From Pseudoramibacter faecis (GTDB lineage: Bacteria > Bacillota > Clostridia > Eubacteriales > Eubacteriaceae), in contig NZ_JAYFFI010000007.1 of assembly GCF_036289405.1 (NCBI RefSeq), forward strand, positions 1 to 64,000: a stretch of DNA of 64,000 bases, in the 5' to 3' direction. The notes beneath the pieces are model-generated. The model did not search any database and had not been told where the DNA came from. It was given only the letters and a program-made list of their open reading frames with translations. Positions within the stretch are counted from its first letter, which is position 1; every line of letters begins with the position of its first letter. Made by a program: the position numbers and the translations under genes. Below are positions 49,784 through 58,542 of the stretch, in pieces.

Positions 49784-50371
49784 ATGGATCGATTAAAAAA
49801 GGTATCGCTTGTTATCGCGGATGACGAACCAATTTTACGGATGGATTTACGGGAAATGCTGGAGGATCAGGGATACGAAGTGGTCGGTGAAGCGCCGGAC
49901 GGCTTTGATGCCATTGAAATTTGTCGAAAGACACATCCAGATTTGGTTTTTCTCGATATCAAAATGCCGATTGTAGGTGGATTGGAGGCGGCCAAGGTCA
50001 TTAACGAAGGGCACCTTGCCGATGCCATTATTATGCTGACAGCATTTACATCGCTGAGTTATGTCGAACAAGCCAAACAAAACGGTGTTTGGGGATATCT
50101 GGTAAAACCCATTTCGGAAGGGGATCTGATGCCGGCGATCGAAATTGCCCTGCGACGAAGTCAGGAAATTAAGCAGTTGAATCGGCAAATTCAGAAAGTG
50201 GAAAATCGTCTGAAACATCGGATTCAAATTGAACGAGCCAAAGGATATTTAATGGATAAAGGAAAATGCTCAGAGAATAAAGCATATCATATCATTAGAC
50301 AATTAAGTCGCGAAAAGAATGTTCCTATGGAACAGGTGGCCTCAGTAATTTTGCAGCGGGTGTCAATCTGA
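49784..50371 (+). CDS. eutV: Response regulator EutV with ANTAR RNA-binding domain
   Basis: The 195-residue protein has an N-terminal receiver domain (acidic pair in IADDEP, phosphorylated aspartate in VFLDIKMP at about 58, Thr in MLTAFTS, Lys in YLVKPI). A coiled linker and a C-terminal ANTAR domain (ERAKGYLMDKGKCSENKAYHIIR, about 150-180) follow. In the known eut system it antiterminates by binding paired hairpins in nascent mRNA when ethanolamine is present. GGGGAAAAG precedes the ATG. eutW follows with a one-base gap. Confidence 0.94.
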   Translation: MDRLKKVSLVIADDEPILRMDLREMLEDQGYEVVGEAPDGFDAIEICRKTHPDLVFLDIKMPIVGGLEAAKVINEGHLADAIIMLTAFTSLSYVEQAKQNGVWGYLVKPISEGDLMPAIEIALRRSQEIKQLNRQIQKVENRLKHRIQIERAKGYLMDKGKCSENKAYHIIRQLSREKNVPMEQVASVILQRVSI

Positions 50372-50372
50372 T

Positions 50373-51791
50373 ATGAGGTTGGAATCATTATTGCGCCGGC
50401 ATACGACATTGACAAATGATGATATTAAACTGCTGGTTTCCGTTGAGAATTTACTGCAGTCCATTGCGAACATGACGGAATGCGACGTCTTTATTGACTG
50501 CGTGACGAAAGATCATAGCGTTTTAGTAGTGGCCATGGCGGTACCGGAGACGGCGCCAAGTGCTTATTCTTCAACTGTCGTTGGGCAATATGCTTTGGCG
50601 AAGGATGAGCCCGGGGTTGACCTCACTTTTAAGACCGGAATGGCGACGCGCAAAATGAGAGGAGTCACCCAGGAAGGGAATCCGGTGGTTCAGTCAGTCG
50701 AACCGATTTACAACCAGTCGCGGCTCATCGGGGTGCTGATACAAGAACAGCGCTTTCAAAAATCAATGGAATCCGAAAACGTATTAGACCTTGATGGTTT
50801 GGATCAATTTATCCCGCAGGCAGAACCGGCATCGTTTGCCGGCTATAAAGATTCCCTTTATCTAACAAAATACATTGAAGAGGGATTGCTCATTGTCGAT
50901 GAAAAGGGAAGAATTCGCTTTTGTAATCAATATGCGGCTGATATTTATCGGAGTTTTGGCTTTGGTGAACATTTGACGGGACAAAGCTATCGCGATTTTT
51001 GTCTGGTGAATTGGGATCCGTCGACATCGGAAAAAGTTACCAGCCAAGAGGTAGAGATCAGCAATAAGTATTTCATTATCCGCCATATTCACTTGAACCT
51101 TGAAAGAGGGGGGGAGGCAGCGGTTCTTATTAAAGACGTGACAACAGAAAAAGAACAAGAGCGTGAACTGGCTTATAAAACGCTTGCGATGCAGGAGATT
51201 CATCATCGCGTTAAAAACAATCTTCAGATGGTCGCTTCCATTTTGCATTTACAGGGAAGACGCAGCCGGAATACGCAGACCCGAGAAGCACTGAAAAAAT
51301 GTGAATTGCGAATCATGTCCATTGCGGCGACGCATGAACTTTTGTCTAAAAGCGGTCTGAACGATGTTAAGATCAAACGGGTGCTTCAAAGCGTTCGGCA
51401 GAATATTCTCAACGCGGTGGATCCGGAGCTGGAGCTAAGGATTGAAATTAAAGGTGACGATTTTGAGTTGAGATCAGACAAGGCAACCAATATCGCGCTT
51501 GTGGTGAATGAAATTCTTCAGAATTCGGTTAAACACGCTTTTGTCGGCAGAAGCCATGGGAAAATTAAAATTACCATCGTCTGTGATCAGACCATCTGTG
51601 GTCTGGACATTTGTGATGATGGATGCGGCTACGATGTTAATCAGCCGCATAAGGACAGTCTTGGCATATCCATTGTCAGTTCAATTATCTCAGATAAGTT
51701 ACACGGTCAGGTGCAGGTTGATTCTGATGAAACGGGAACACGAACCGCTATTTGCTGGCCGATAGAGACAACGGAAGAAACAAAAATCTAA
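50373..51791 (+). CDS. eutW: Ethanolamine sensor histidine kinase EutW
   Basis: The 472-residue cytoplasmic kinase (no membrane segments) has an N-terminal sensor domain (about 1-140), a PAS-like domain (about 165-270), a HisKA_2 box with the phosphorylated histidine in LAMQEIHHRVKNNLQMVAS (around 277), and an HATPase domain with NALVVNEILQNSVKHAF-like (ALVVNEILQNSVKHAF seen) and DDGCGYD. It phosphorylates EutV when ethanolamine is bound. It lacks a strong ribosome site of its own and is coupled to eutV. Confidence 0.93.
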   Translation: MRLESLLRRHTTLTNDDIKLLVSVENLLQSIANMTECDVFIDCVTKDHSVLVVAMAVPETAPSAYSSTVVGQYALAKDEPGVDLTFKTGMATRKMRGVTQEGNPVVQSVEPIYNQSRLIGVLIQEQRFQKSMESENVLDLDGLDQFIPQAEPASFAGYKDSLYLTKYIEEGLLIVDEKGRIRFCNQYAADIYRSFGFGEHLTGQSYRDFCLVNWDPSTSEKVTSQEVEISNKYFIIRHIHLNLERGGEAAVLIKDVTTEKEQERELAYKTLAMQEIHHRVKNNLQMVASILHLQGRRSRNTQTREALKKCELRIMSIAATHELLSKSGLNDVKIKRVLQSVRQNILNAVDPELELRIEIKGDDFELRSDKATNIALVVNEILQNSVKHAFVGRSHGKIKITIVCDQTICGLDICDDGCGYDVNQPHKDSLGISIVSSIISDKLHGQVQVDSDETGTRTAICWPIETTEETKI

Positions 51792-51807
51792 ATACAACAA
51801 AATCAGC

Positions 51808-51889
51808 CGATGCGGGGCAGCATCGACCGAGAATCCGAGGCGGCGCAGTCCGGGAAACGAAAGGTTATTTTTCGTATCCCGGATTTTTT
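51808..51889 (+). terminator. Terminator and leader hairpin between eutW and eutA
   Basis: TCCGGGAAACGAAA pairs with TTTCGTATCCCGGA (51849-51883), followed by six T, a strong intrinsic terminator inside the operon. Upstream a perfect hairpin CGATGC/GCATCG with loop GGGGCA lies at 51808-51825. The position matches the EutV-controlled terminators of other Gram-positive eut operons, but the hairpin loop does not follow the A1/G4 pattern, so the EutV link is inferred. Confidence 0.75.
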
Positions 51890-51951
51890 GTTGCCTTGCA
51901 GCACTGCCCCGGAGAGAAGCCTCATGATAGCAAAGCAAAAAGAAAGCAGGG

Positions 51952-53403
51952 ATGTTAACAAAAATGAGCATGGAAGAAAAGATCAAAAGTGTTGGCATTG
52001 ATATCGGCACATCGACCACGCAGATGATCTTCAGTGAATTGACTATTTGCAATACAGCAGGCAGTTATACTGTGCCGCGTATCCACATTGTCGACAAACG
52101 GGTGGTTTATCGGTCGCCCATTTATTTTACGCCACTTATAGGGGAGGCATTGATTGATACCAAGGCTATCGAAAAGATCTTGCGAAAAGAATATGCGAAA
52201 GCGGGCGTGGCGCCGGAAGATCTGCAGACGGGCGCAGTCATCATCACCGGGGATTCGGCGCGCAAGGAGAACGCAGACAGCGTGCTCCAGGCATTGAGCG
52301 ATCTGGCCGGCAATTTTGTGGTCGCCACCGCTGGACCAAGTCTGGAATCCGTGCTTTCGGCAAAGGGCGCCGGCACGGATGGCCTTTCAAAAGAAAAGCG
52401 AAAGGTGATCGCCAATATCGACATTGGCGGCGGGACGAGCAATATCGCCGTGTTTGACCGAGGGAAACTGATCGCGACGGCTTGCCTCGATATCGGCGGG
52501 CGTCTGGTGCGCGTCGATGACGGCCGCATCACGGCCGTCTTTCCCAAGATTGCCGAACTGGCTCAACGCCGGGGCGTTCCTTTACACGTTGGTGAGCCGG
52601 CAGATCCGCAGCAGCTTGAAAAACTTTGCGATGTCTTGGCCGACCATCTGATTCAAGCCGTTAATGGCCTGGCGCGTACGCCAGATCACGACAGCCTCTA
52701 TACGAATGATGGGGCGCCGCTGCCCCAGACGCTTCATATGGATGCATTGACTCTTTCGGGAGGCGTAGCGGAGAACGTGCGCCGGCTCAATGCCGGTGAA
52801 TCGTTGGAATCCTTTCTTTATGGAGACATCGGTGTCCTGCTGGCAAAGGCACTGAAGCATCGGTTTGAAAAAAGTGAAGCGCCGGTTTATGAAGCCCGGG
52901 AGACCATTCGGGCGACAGTAGTCGGCGCCGGCAGCCATACGGTGAATGTCAGCGGCAGCACGATTCATTACGAAGCGAACACGCTGCCCATCAAAAATAT
53001 ACCAGTTTTAAAAATAGGAGAGGAGGAAGCAACAGATCCCAAAAAGATCACGGAGACCATCCGCAACAAGCTGTCGCTGTTTGGAGGGGGTGAAAGCCCG
53101 GTAGCCATTGGGCTCTCGGGGATGGCCTTTTCGACCTTCGCCGCGATTCAAACGTTGGCCGAAGCCATTGTAAGCGGGGCGAAAGCCGTTATCGAAGGAT
53201 CAGCGCCCCTGATCGTCATTGTGGAAAATGACATCGGGAAGGCGCTGGGCAATGCGATGGCGCTTCGAATCGGAGCGCATAAGCCGATCATCTCGCTGGA
53301 CGGCATTTACGCCGCGGCCGGCGATTATATCGACATCGGCGAGCCGGTGGTCGGCGGACGGGTCTGTCCGGTGATTGTCAAAACCATTATTTTTAACACT
53401 TAG
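51952..53403 (+). CDS. eutA: Ethanolamine ammonia-lyase reactivating factor EutA
   Basis: EutA is the ATP-dependent chaperone that exchanges inactivated cobalamin in EutBC. The 483-residue ASKHA-fold protein shows VGIDIGTSTTQMIFS (about 14-28), a second phosphate loop ANIDIGGGTSNIAVFD (about 160) and the adenosine motif ALTLSGGVAENV. The exact start is open: ATG codons at 51952, 51964 and 51970 all share a modest AGGG ribosome site, with 51964 giving the family-like N terminus. First gene after the internal terminator. Confidence 0.93.
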   Translation: MLTKMSMEEKIKSVGIDIGTSTTQMIFSELTICNTAGSYTVPRIHIVDKRVVYRSPIYFTPLIGEALIDTKAIEKILRKEYAKAGVAPEDLQTGAVIITGDSARKENADSVLQALSDLAGNFVVATAGPSLESVLSAKGAGTDGLSKEKRKVIANIDIGGGTSNIAVFDRGKLIATACLDIGGRLVRVDDGRITAVFPKIAELAQRRGVPLHVGEPADPQQLEKLCDVLADHLIQAVNGLARTPDHDSLYTNDGAPLPQTLHMDALTLSGGVAENVRRLNAGESLESFLYGDIGVLLAKALKHRFEKSEAPVYEARETIRATVVGAGSHTVNVSGSTIHYEANTLPIKNIPVLKIGEEEATDPKKITETIRNKLSLFGGGESPVAIGLSGMAFSTFAAIQTLAEAIVSGAKAVIEGSAPLIVIVENDIGKALGNAMALRIGAHKPIISLDGIYAAAGDYIDIGEPVVGGRVCPVIVKTIIFNT

Positions 53404-53431
53404 AATCAAAGAGATGTTTTGAGGAGGAAAA

Positions 53432-54799
53432 ATGATTTTAAAAACGAAGTTATTCGGACATCATTATCAGTTTGGTTCCATCCGGGAAGTCATGGCGAAA
53501 GCTAATGAAGAAAAATCCGGAGACAAGCTGGCGGGTATTGCGGCAGACTCCGCCGAAGAACGGGTGGCCGCCAAGGTGGTGCTGGCGCATCTGACCTTGG
53601 AGGATTTGCGCAATTGTCCGGCCGTCCCCTACGAAGAGGATGAGGTGACGCGCATCATTCAGGATGATATCAACGAACGCATCTATGGCGAATTCAAGCA
53701 CATGAGCGTCATGGAATTTCGGGAATGGCTGCTCGATGAGCACACGACAGGCGCCATGATCCGCCGGACGTCCCGGGGGCTGACCAGTGAAATGGTATCT
53801 GCGGTGACCAAGCTCATGGGGAACCTCGACTTGGTTTACGCGGCGAAGAAAATCCGGATCGCGGCCCATTGCAATACCACGATCGGGCTTCCGGGAACTT
53901 TTTCGGCAAGACTGCAGCCCAACCACACCACGGACGACATCGACGGCATCATGGCGTCGGTGATGGAAGGCTTCAGCTACGGCGTCGGCGATGCGGTGCT
54001 CGGCCTGAACCCGGTGGATGATTCGATGGAAAACATCGCGCGCATCATGAAAAGCTTTCATGAATTTAAAGAAAAATGGGAAATTCCGACCCAATGCTCC
54101 GTCCTCGCCCATATTCAAACTCAGATGGACGCGATCGAAAAGCTGCACGCGCCCGTAGATTTGCTCTTTCAGTCCATCGCCGGATCTCAAAAAGGTAATG
54201 AAGCCTTCGGGATTACGACGCAAATGCTCCAGGACGGCCGGGATCTGATGCGCGTTCAGGGCGAAAGCGTCGGCCCCGACTTCATGTATTTCGAAACCGG
54301 GCAAGGCTCCGAGCTTTCGGCCGAAGCCAACAACGACTGGGATCAGCTGACGATGGAAGCGCGCTGTTATGGTCTGGCCAGACACTATGCTCCATTTCTT
54401 GTGAACACGGTGGTGGGCTTCATTGGGCCGGAATACCTTTACGATTCCAAGCAGGTCACCCGTGCCGGTCTTGAAGATCATTTTATGGGCAAGCTTTCGG
54501 GCATCCCCATGGGCTGCGACGCTTGCTACACCAATCATATGAAGGCGGATCAAAACGATATTGAAAATCTGGCAGCGCTTTTGGTGGCGGCGGGCTGTAA
54601 TTATGTGATGGGCGTTCCCCAGGGGGATGACTGCATGCTGATGTACCAATGCACAGGCTATCACGACACGCCGGCGCTGCGCGAAACCTTTGGGCTGCGG
54701 CCGGTGCCGGAGTTTGACGCCTGGATGGAAAAGATGGGCTTTAGCAAAGACGGCAGGCTGACCGCGCTGGCCGGCGATGCGTCTGTCTTTTGTGAATAA
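53432..54799 (+). CDS. eutB: Ethanolamine ammonia-lyase large subunit EutB
   Basis: EutB holds the active site that converts ethanolamine to acetaldehyde and ammonia by adenosylcobalamin radical chemistry. The 455-residue TIM-barrel protein has typical stretches AAHCNTTIGLPGTFSARLQPNHTT-like (AHCNTTIGLPG seen), EGFSYGVGDAVLGLNPVDDS and YFETGQGSELSAEANN, then GCDACYTNHMKADQND. GAGGAGG lies before the ATG. It is followed by eutC after 12 bases. Confidence 0.97.
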   Translation: MILKTKLFGHHYQFGSIREVMAKANEEKSGDKLAGIAADSAEERVAAKVVLAHLTLEDLRNCPAVPYEEDEVTRIIQDDINERIYGEFKHMSVMEFREWLLDEHTTGAMIRRTSRGLTSEMVSAVTKLMGNLDLVYAAKKIRIAAHCNTTIGLPGTFSARLQPNHTTDDIDGIMASVMEGFSYGVGDAVLGLNPVDDSMENIARIMKSFHEFKEKWEIPTQCSVLAHIQTQMDAIEKLHAPVDLLFQSIAGSQKGNEAFGITTQMLQDGRDLMRVQGESVGPDFMYFETGQGSELSAEANNDWDQLTMEARCYGLARHYAPFLVNTVVGFIGPEYLYDSKQVTRAGLEDHFMGKLSGIPMGCDACYTNHMKADQNDIENLAALLVAAGCNYVMGVPQGDDCMLMYQCTGYHDTPALRETFGLRPVPEFDAWMEKMGFSKDGRLTALAGDASVFCE

Positions 54800-54811
54800 G
54801 GGGGTGAAATT

Positions 54812-55711
54812 GTGATTCAGGAAAGTGCCGTTAAGGATATTGTCAAACAAATTATTCAGGAAATGGATCTGGGTGCTGTTTTAAACGAAGCGTCTTTGCA
54901 GAATGTGTCGGAAGTGCAGCCGACGGGTTGTGAAGCGGCCGAAGCAGGCGAAATTCCAGACGTGGCGGCGGTGGATCTTCGCCAGCAATATCTGATTGAA
55001 AACCCGCGCAATAAAGAAGCCTATATGGCCATTAAAGTTAAAGCGCCCTGCCGCCTGGGTATCGGCAAGGCCGGCGCGCGCTACAAAACCGATCCGACGC
55101 TGCAGTTTCGGGCGGCGCATTCCGCGGCGCAAGACGCTGTTTTTACCGACGTCGGCGCGGATTTCGTCGAAAATCAGCTGGGATTTTTTACCGTGCAATC
55201 TCGCTGCGAAAATAAGGATGTTTATTTGACCCGGCCGGATTTGGGACGCCAGCTTTCGGAAGAAGCGAAAAAAATCATTGCGGAAAAATGCAAGAAGCAC
55301 CCGAAGGCGCAGCTCGTCGTCGCCGACGGTTTGAGCTCGGCGGCGATTGAAGCGAACGCCGGCGAGGTTTATCCGGCGATTGTGCAGGGGCTCGAGAGTC
55401 AGGGCATTGATGTCGGTACACCGTTCTTTGTGAAATACGGCCGCGTCGCCATCATGGAAGAAATTGCCGAGATTGTGGAGCCGGAGGCCATCTGCGTGCT
55501 CATCGGCGAACGCCCGGGGCTTATCACCGCGCAGTCCATGTCGGCCTACATGGCTTATCATGCGGAAAAGAATATGCCGGAGGCGCGGCGCAACGTCGTT
55601 TCCAATATTCACAAAGAAGGCACCAACCCGGCGGAGGCCGGCGCCCACATTGCGGACGTCTTGAAGATGATGCTCGACCAGAAGAAGAGCGGTACGGATT
55701 TAAAGTTATAG
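54812..55711 (+). CDS. eutC: Ethanolamine ammonia-lyase small subunit EutC
   Basis: EutC binds the adenosylcobalamin together with EutB. The 299-residue protein starts at GTG with GGGGG nine bases upstream. The N-terminal 50 or so residues (SAVKDIVKQIIQEM, then a flexible stretch) look like an amphipathic targeting helix plus linker. The conserved core includes CRLGIGKAGARYKT, VVADGLSSAAIEAN and VLIGERPGLITAQSMSAYM. Confidence 0.96.
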   Translation: MIQESAVKDIVKQIIQEMDLGAVLNEASLQNVSEVQPTGCEAAEAGEIPDVAAVDLRQQYLIENPRNKEAYMAIKVKAPCRLGIGKAGARYKTDPTLQFRAAHSAAQDAVFTDVGADFVENQLGFFTVQSRCENKDVYLTRPDLGRQLSEEAKKIIAEKCKKHPKAQLVVADGLSSAAIEANAGEVYPAIVQGLESQGIDVGTPFFVKYGRVAIMEEIAEIVEPEAICVLIGERPGLITAQSMSAYMAYHAEKNMPEARRNVVSNIHKEGTNPAEAGAHIADVLKMMLDQKKSGTDLKL

Positions 55712-55721
55712 GAGGCGCCCG

Positions 55722-56372
55722 ATGAAGGGAGATATCTTACAAACCAAGGTGTTGGCCACCAAAATCATTCCGAATGTGGATGCGAGTCTTGCGGCCTCTT
55801 TGAGCTTGCCCAAGCATCTGAAATCCATCGCGTTGATCACGGCGGATTGCGACGATGTGACTTATACCGCTTTGGATGAAGCGACGAAAAAAGCGGATGT
55901 CGAAGTGGTCTATGCCAAAAGCTTTTACGGCGGCGCGGACAACGCGAATACCAAGCTGGCCGGAGAAATCATCGGCATTCTGGCCGGCCCTGATCCGGCG
56001 GAGGTGAAGAGCGGCCTCGACGCTTGTGTCAATACGATCGAGAACGTGGCCCACTTTATCTCGGCCAACGAGGACGACAGCATCGTTTATTACGCCCACT
56101 GCATCTCGCGCACCGGCTCCTATCTTTCCGCCGGTGCCGGGATCCAGGAGGGGGAAGCCCTGGCCTATCTGATCGCGCCGCCCCTCGAGGCGATGTATGC
56201 GGTGGATGCGGCGATGAAAGCCGCCGACGTTTCCCTTTGCGAGCTTTACGCGCCGCCGTCCGAGACCAACTTTGGCGGGGCCCTGCTCACCGGCAGCCAG
56301 TCGGCGTGCAAATCCGCGTGCGACGCCTTCGCCCGCGCCGTTGAATATGTGGCGGACCGGCCGATTGATTAA
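55722..56372 (+). CDS. eutL: Microcompartment shell protein EutL (tandem BMC)
   Basis: EutL is a circularly permuted tandem-domain shell trimer thought to gate large molecules such as ethanolamine or cofactors. The 216-residue length and motifs KSIALITADCDDVTYTALDEA and YAHCISRTGSYLSAGAGI, then TNFGGALLTGSQSACKSACDAF are typical. AGGAGG precedes the ATG, 10 bases after eutC. Confidence 0.95.
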   Translation: MKGDILQTKVLATKIIPNVDASLAASLSLPKHLKSIALITADCDDVTYTALDEATKKADVEVVYAKSFYGGADNANTKLAGEIIGILAGPDPAEVKSGLDACVNTIENVAHFISANEDDSIVYYAHCISRTGSYLSAGAGIQEGEALAYLIAPPLEAMYAVDAAMKAADVSLCELYAPPSETNFGGALLTGSQSACKSACDAFARAVEYVADRPID

Positions 56373-56390
56373 GCGCAGAAGGGAGAACTC

Positions 56391-57872
56391 ATGCAATTAT
56401 ACGATAAAGATCTGCTGTCGGTGCAGGAGGTGCGCAAGCTTTTAGAGGATGCCAAACAGGCCCAGCAGAAGCTTGCGGCATCGGATCAGCAAGCCGCGGA
56501 TAAAATTGTCAAAAGCATCGCCGAAGCCGGCGTGCGCAACGCGCGCCGTTTAGCAGAAATGGCTCATGAAGATACCGAGTTCGGGATTGTCGGCGACAAG
56601 GTGATTAAAAATATTTTCGCCAGCAGAGGCGTCTATGAATACATCAAAGATGCCAAAATGATGGGGGAAATCGACCGGGATCCCATTCGTCAAGTGCGCA
56701 CCATCGCCGTGCCCGTCGGCGTGATTGCCGGTTTGGTGCCCTCCACAAATCCGACATCCACCGTGCTTTATAAATCGGAAATCGCCATCAAGGCGGGCAA
56801 CGCGATTGTCTTTTCGCCCCATCCCAACGCCCTGCGCTGTATCTTAGAAACGGTTAAAGTCATTCGGCAGGCGATCGCTGAAGCCGGCGGTGACGAAAAC
56901 CTGGTGTCATGCATTTCCATCCCCACGATGCAGGCGACAGACACCCTGATGAAGCATCCCAACGTGTCCATGATTTTGGCAACGGGCGGCTCGGCGATGG
57001 TCCGCGCGGCGTATTCTTCCGGGACGCCGGCCATTGGGGTCGGACCGGGAAACGGGCCGTGTTATATCGAGAAAACGGCGGATATTCAAGCGTCAGTAGC
57101 ACAGATTATGGCCTCGGAAACTTTCGACAACGGCACCATTTGCGCTTCGGAACAATCGGTGGTCTGCGACGCCGACATGGCTGAAGAAGTCCAGCGTGAG
57201 ATGACCAAACAGGGCGCCTACTTTTTGGACGATCAGGAATACAAACAGCTCGGCCGCTTCATTCTTCGGGCCAACGGCACGATGAATCCGATGATTGTCG
57301 GGCGCTCGGCGCAGAAAATCGCGGAGCTTGCCGGCCTGACCATCCCGGAAGGGACCAAGGTGCTGGTGGCCAAAGAAGACGGCATCGGCATCGGACATCC
57401 CTATTCCAACGAAAAGCTCTGCCCGATTCTCGCCTTTTATACGGCGAAGGACTATCGTGCGGTTTGCGAACTGGCCCAGGAAATTCTGTATTACGAGGGC
57501 GCCGGGCACACCTTCAGCATTCACACGGAGGACGATACCATTGTCGATTATTTTGCCGCCCGGGTGCCGGCGTCACGCATTATTGTGAATACGCCCAGTG
57601 CACTGGGAGGCATCGGGGCGACCACAGGCTTAATGCCATCGCTGACCCTGGGCTGCGGGGCCGTCGGCGGCAGCGCCACTTCGGAAAATGTCGGGCCGCA
57701 GAATCTCATCAACGTGCGCAAGGTGGCCTACGGCATCAGGGATCTGTCGGAGATCAAAGCCGAAGCGAAGCTGGCGGACCAAAAATGCCGGATCGTTAAA
57801 GATCAAGACATCAATCGGGAAACGGTGGCGAAAATCACGGCGGAAGTTCTGCGCCAGTTGAAGGCGCAGTGA
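56391..57872 (+). CDS. eutE: CoA-acylating acetaldehyde dehydrogenase EutE
   Basis: EutE oxidises acetaldehyde to acetyl-CoA with NAD+ inside the compartment. The 493-residue protein has the nucleophilic cysteine in DNGTICASEQSVV (around 245) and the NAD region VPSTNPTSTVLYKSEIAIKAGNA. The last residues, TVAKITAEVLRQLKAQ, form an amphipathic helix of the kind used as a cargo-targeting peptide; the N-terminal helix QEVRKLLEDAKQAQQKL is another candidate. It lies between shell genes. Confidence 0.95.
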   Translation: MQLYDKDLLSVQEVRKLLEDAKQAQQKLAASDQQAADKIVKSIAEAGVRNARRLAEMAHEDTEFGIVGDKVIKNIFASRGVYEYIKDAKMMGEIDRDPIRQVRTIAVPVGVIAGLVPSTNPTSTVLYKSEIAIKAGNAIVFSPHPNALRCILETVKVIRQAIAEAGGDENLVSCISIPTMQATDTLMKHPNVSMILATGGSAMVRAAYSSGTPAIGVGPGNGPCYIEKTADIQASVAQIMASETFDNGTICASEQSVVCDADMAEEVQREMTKQGAYFLDDQEYKQLGRFILRANGTMNPMIVGRSAQKIAELAGLTIPEGTKVLVAKEDGIGIGHPYSNEKLCPILAFYTAKDYRAVCELAQEILYYEGAGHTFSIHTEDDTIVDYFAARVPASRIIVNTPSALGGIGATTGLMPSLTLGCGAVGGSATSENVGPQNLINVRKVAYGIRDLSEIKAEAKLADQKCRIVKDQDINRETVAKITAEVLRQLKAQ

Positions 57873-57903
57873 ACGGTATGAGAAATGATGAAAGGGGAGA
57901 TAA

Positions 57904-58236
57904 ATGATGAATACTTCAGAAGCATTGGGCATGATCGAAACCAAAGGATATGTGGGCACCGTGGAAGCATCGGATGCGATGGTCAAGGCGGCCAACGTCA
58001 CGCTGATCGGCGTCGAAAAAATCGGCAGCGGGCTGGTGACCACGATGGTCCGCGGCGATGTGGGTGCGGTGAAGGCGGCGGTGGATGCCGGCGCGGCCGC
58101 GGCGGACAAAGTCGGACAAATCGTTTCGGTCCATGTGATTCCGAGACCTCACACCGAAGTCGAACAAATTTTACCATTCTTTGATAAGAAAGCAGAACAG
58201 GCCCCTAAACAGGCATCTAAAGGAGGAACAAAATAA
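57904..58236 (+). CDS. eutM: Microcompartment shell hexamer EutM-like (copy 1)
   Basis: The 110-residue single BMC-domain protein shows LGMIETKGYVGTVEASDAM, the pore loop KIGSG and VHVIPRPHTEVEQILP. Compared with copy 2 it has a 15-residue longer basic C-terminal tail. The start may be either of two consecutive ATG codons (57904 or 57907) behind GGGGAG. Its stop overlaps the start of copy 2 (TAATG). Confidence 0.94.
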   Translation: MMNTSEALGMIETKGYVGTVEASDAMVKAANVTLIGVEKIGSGLVTTMVRGDVGAVKAAVDAGAAAADKVGQIVSVHVIPRPHTEVEQILPFFDKKAEQAPKQASKGGTK

Positions 58237-58523
58237 TGGCAGTTAACGAAAAACAGGCACTGGGTATGATTGAAACCAAAGGATTTGTGGGCACCGTGGA
58301 AGCGTCGGATGCGATGGTCAAGGCGGCCAACGTCACCCTGATCGGCGTCGAAAAGATCGGCAGCGGGCTGGTGACCACGATGGTCCGAGGGGACGTGGGC
58401 GCGGTGAAGGCGGCGGTGGACGCCGGCGCGGCAGCGGCAGACAAAGTGGGGAGCGTCGTTTCCGTTCACGTCATTCCGAGACCCCACGAAGAAGTCGAAC
58501 AGATTTTGCCAAGTTTTAAATAA
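58236..58523 (+). CDS. eutM: Microcompartment shell hexamer EutM-like (copy 2)
   Basis: The 95-residue BMC protein is nearly identical to the preceding one across its core (only Y/F differs between residue MIETKG and DKVG) and has the normal short C terminus. Across about 186 aligned core bases I count about 14 differences, almost all at third codon positions, so the pair is a recent duplication or is kept alike by gene conversion. AGGAGG lies in the tail of copy 1. Confidence 0.95.
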   Translation: MAVNEKQALGMIETKGFVGTVEASDAMVKAANVTLIGVEKIGSGLVTTMVRGDVGAVKAAVDAGAAAADKVGSVVSVHVIPRPHEEVEQILPSFK

Positions 58524-58542
58524 AATCAGGAAGTGAACGGGA

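Noticed and set aside
53450..54850. A 466-codon minus-strand frame opposite eutB
   Set aside because: His/Arg/Phe-rich translation with no recognisable domain; eutB on the other strand is certain.
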